From positions 1-43,202 of the forward strand of contig NZ_DASSWP010000127.1 in assembly GCF_035704785.1 (NCBI RefSeq): 43,202 bases of DNA, written 5' to 3'. The first letter of the stretch is position 1. Every line of letters starts with the position of its first letter. The notes beneath the pieces are model-generated. The model was not told the DNA's origin, ran no database searches, and saw only the letters and a list, made by a program, of their open reading frames with translations. This document shows positions 41,342 to 43,202 of the stretch, piece by piece. This stretch comes from Gracilimonas sp035704785 (lineage in GTDB: Bacteria; Bacteroidota; Rhodothermia; Balneolales; Balneolaceae). The translations under genes and the position numbers were made by a program.

Positions 41342-42325
41342 TTAACCCTTATAAATTTCTTGTTTGAGCCACTCTGTGGTATTTTGAAGGCCTTCCCTGA
41401 GCGATGTTTCTGGTTTCCATCCGAGCTGGTTTTTTGCTTTTTGAGTTGGAAAAGTGTTGTAAGAATTTGCCATTTCTATAAAGCCCTGATCGATAGGAGT
41501 TTTTATACCGGGAATTTTATTTCCCCAAGCCATCATGCGAGCAATAAATAAAGGTATTCCTTTGGTTTCCTTATTGACGATCTTTGCATAGTGATCCATA
41601 AAAGTCTTCCAGTCAGTTACTTCATGCACGATGTTATAGGCTTCACCTACTGCATTGGGAGATTTAGCACAAAGTATTAAAGCCTGAACCACATCATCTA
41701 CATATACCGGGTAGAAATTTGTAGAGCCATCTCCTATATACACGGGTTTATCATTCAGAATAAGATTGAACATTCCTTCACTCCAGATACCATAACCAGG
41801 ACCATATATCATGGAAGGTCGAATTATTGACAATTCCAGATTTGTCTTTTCAGCCATCTCTCTTGCAACTTTTTCCGCTTGAGATTTGGTTCGGTTGTAC
41901 ATCGCTGAGTGATTTAGAGCCAGCGGTGTTGATTCCCCAATCTCGCCGGTTTGTGGCATATCATAAACCGCCAGGGTGCTAACATGGATGAAACGGGAAA
42001 CACCTTTTTTCCCGGAGGTCTCAACCAATGCTTTTGTTGCATCAACATTTACCTTTTGTCCAGCATCATGATCACCATCGATGATAGCTGCGGAATGAAA
42101 TACATAATCCTGACCGGTAACAACCTTCTCGATATCTTCCGTATTAAGGATGTCCACTTTTTTAAGGTCGATTCCTTTTTCTCTAAGATGAGCAACCCGT
42201 TCAAGATTACGTCCGATACCGGTTACCACAGACTTTTCTTTATCCGCTAAAAGTTCTGCTAAACGTGAGCCCAAAAATCCCGTAGCCCCAGTTACAAGTA
42301 CTTTTTTTCCTTTTAATGATGTCAT
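41342..42325 (-). CDS. Extended SDR (NAD-dependent epimerase/dehydratase-like)
   Basis: The 327-residue protein has the NAD-binding motif VTGATGFLGS (11-20), serine S116 in HVSTLAVYD and the catalytic pair Y143/K147 in YNRTK. It also has IRPSMIYGPG, which is usual for extended SDRs and 3-beta-HSD-like relatives. It probably oxidises or epimerises a nucleotide sugar, sterol-like or related substrate; the neighbourhood gives no clue. No signal peptide is present. It is divergent from alaS with a 212-nt gap in which only a few ATTAACGATTAACGAATT-like repeats are seen. Confidence 0.85.
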   Translation of the reverse strand: MTSLKGKKVLVTGATGFLGSRLAELLADKEKSVVTGIGRNLERVAHLREKGIDLKKVDILNTEDIEKVVTGQDYVFHSAAIIDGDHDAGQKVNVDATKALVETSGKKGVSRFIHVSTLAVYDMPQTGEIGESTPLALNHSAMYNRTKSQAEKVAREMAEKTNLELSIIRPSMIYGPGYGIWSEGMFNLILNDKPVYIGDGSTNFYPVYVDDVVQALILCAKSPNAVGEAYNIVHEVTDWKTFMDHYAKIVNKETKGIPLFIARMMAWGNKIPGIKTPIDQGFIEMANSYNTFPTQKAKNQLGWKPETSLREGLQNTTEWLKQEIYKG

Positions 42326-42537
42326 TTTTCCCCGCCTCCCGTTTAATTTATGGTTAGCATAATATGTACTTAGATAAATTTTAATATGATTAATTACAAA
42401 ATAATTGATGAACTATGATTACCTGTTCTGCGATTAATCAATTAACGATTAACGAATTTCGAACCACACATGAGTTCAAACCATATTTTTCCTATCTTTA
42501 AGGCTCTGTAAAATTCAACATTCACACATCAAATTTA

Positions 42538-43202
42538 ATGTCGCACAAGACTTCTGCTCAGATCCGCCAGGAATTTTTTGATTTCTTTGCTGAAAAAGAT
42601 CACGCCATTGTTGACAGTGCCCCCGTAGTCCCCAAAAACGATCCAACCCTGCTATTCACCAACGCAGGGATGAATCAGTTCAAATCTATTTTTCTTGGGG
42701 AAGAGGATGCCCTTAAGCATGATGGGAAAACCTGGAAACGTGCAGCCGATACCCAAAAATGTATTCGCGTAAGCGGCAAGCACAACGACCTGGAAGAAGT
42801 GGGTCATGATACCTACCACCACACGTTGTTTGAGATGCTGGGCAACTGGTCCTTTGGCGATTATTTCAAAAAGGAAGCCATCGGTTGGGCTTGGGAGCTG
42901 TTGGTTGAAAAATGGGGTCTCGATCCCGACCGACTCTACGCCACCGTTTTTGAAGGAGATGAAGCTGACGGATTACCCGTGGATGACGAAGCCATCGAGC
43001 TTTGGAAAAGCGAGACGAGTATTGATCATGACCACATTCTGAAGTGCAGTAAAAAAGACAACTTCTGGGAGATGGGCGAAACCGGTCCATGCGGACCTTG
43101 CTCGGAAGTACACATCGATCTCCGTTCAGATGAAGAACGTAAAAAGAAACCCGGCCGAGATCTGGTGAATATGGACGATCCCCGCGTAATGGAGATCTGG
43201 AA
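42538..43202 (+). CDS. alaS: Alanyl-tRNA synthetase (N-terminal part, 3' end outside window)
   Basis: An ATG at 42538 opens a frame that runs off the window after 221 codons. The start MSHKTSAQIRQEFFDFFAEK and the class II motifs LFTNAGMNQFKSIF, KCIRVSGKHNDLE, HHTLFEMLGNWSFGDYFK, WEMGETGPCGPCSEVHID are diagnostic of alaS. The enzyme charges tRNA-Ala. No Shine-Dalgarno sequence precedes the ATG. Only the aminoacylation domain is visible, so the editing and C-Ala domains cannot be checked. Confidence 0.95.
   Translation, partial: MSHKTSAQIRQEFFDFFAEKDHAIVDSAPVVPKNDPTLLFTNAGMNQFKSIFLGEEDALKHDGKTWKRAADTQKCIRVSGKHNDLEEVGHDTYHHTLFEMLGNWSFGDYFKKEAIGWAWELLVEKWGLDPDRLYATVFEGDEADGLPVDDEAIELWKSETSIDHDHILKCSKKDNFWEMGETGPCGPCSEVHIDLRSDEERKKKPGRDLVNMDDPRVMEIW

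Overview
The window looks like a chromosomal segment of a heterotrophic, probably marine bacterium of the Bacteroidota/Balneolota (FCB) group, most likely a Balneolaceae relative (inference). The grounds are: almost no Shine-Dalgarno sequences; several promoter-like TAnnTTTG (-7) boxes of the Bacteroidota type; families common in this group (VPS10/BNR exoprotein, DUF5916, DUF4097, TIGR03643, HEAT-repeat anti-sigma factor); and intergenic palindromes of the GTCATTCTGAGC type. No tRNA, rRNA, CRISPR array, phage gene or recognisable transposase was found. Both ends cut a gene: a radical SAM protein on the left and alaS on the right.

Left third (1-12.7 kb). After the radical SAM gene comes a compact nested hairpin ending in a T tract (candidate small RNA), then an ankyrin-repeat protein. 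A large secreted Asp-box (VPS10-like) protein follows on the minus strand. Next is a tightly overlapping minus-strand operon: a beta-lactamase-fold protein that has lost its catalytic residues, a small membrane protein and an RsmI-like methyltransferase. A DUF819 permease-like gene stands between these and the lysine/diaminopimelate operon lysC-dapB-dapA-dapD. That operon is preceded by a good TAnnTTTG box and carries a palindromic repeat between dapA and dapD.

Middle (12.7-25 kb). Convergent to dapD is a threonine synthase with an extra C-terminal domain resembling the allosteric (LeuA_dimer) domain of isopropylmalate synthase. Then come anmK, an ArgD/DapC-type aminotransferase that could serve the succinylase DAP route, and two toxin-antitoxin pairs (DUF433/DUF5615 and VapBC-type) on either side of that aminotransferase. 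An AT-rich, apparently 5'-truncated ORF sits between two palindromes. tex is next, then a plus-strand block of ECF sigma factor, membrane-anchored HEAT-repeat anti-sigma factor, two DUF4097 exported proteins and, after a structured leader, a DUF5916 outer-membrane-type protein. I infer that this block is an envelope-stress module.

Right third (27.8-43.2 kb). This holds a DUF2892 protein, Bax-inhibitor-1 family protein, TIGR03643 protein, a D-amino-acid-oxidase-like flavoprotein, a putative lipoprotein, a stand-alone receiver domain, a membrane-anchored 29-residue-repeat protein, an outer-membrane beta-barrel, a plant-type ferredoxin-NADP reductase and a DUF502 protein. A minus-strand cluster of membrane proteins surrounds a small winged-helix regulator. 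Two nearly identical 17-bp palindromes lie in front of the two transcription-unit starts of this cluster and are probably its operators. The stretch from 38.2 to 41.3 kb is rich in decayed intergenic repeats, including a colinear pair of about 180-nt direct repeats flanking a 101-aa orphan gene. A secreted Gfo/Idh/MocA oxidoreductase, an extended SDR and the start of alaS complete the window.

The items most worth following up are the threonine synthase-LeuA-domain fusion, the matched operator pair, the ECF/HEAT/DUF4097 module with its structured leader, the candidate small RNA near 0.85 kb, the catalytically dead beta-lactamase-fold protein, and the repeat-flanked orphan gene.
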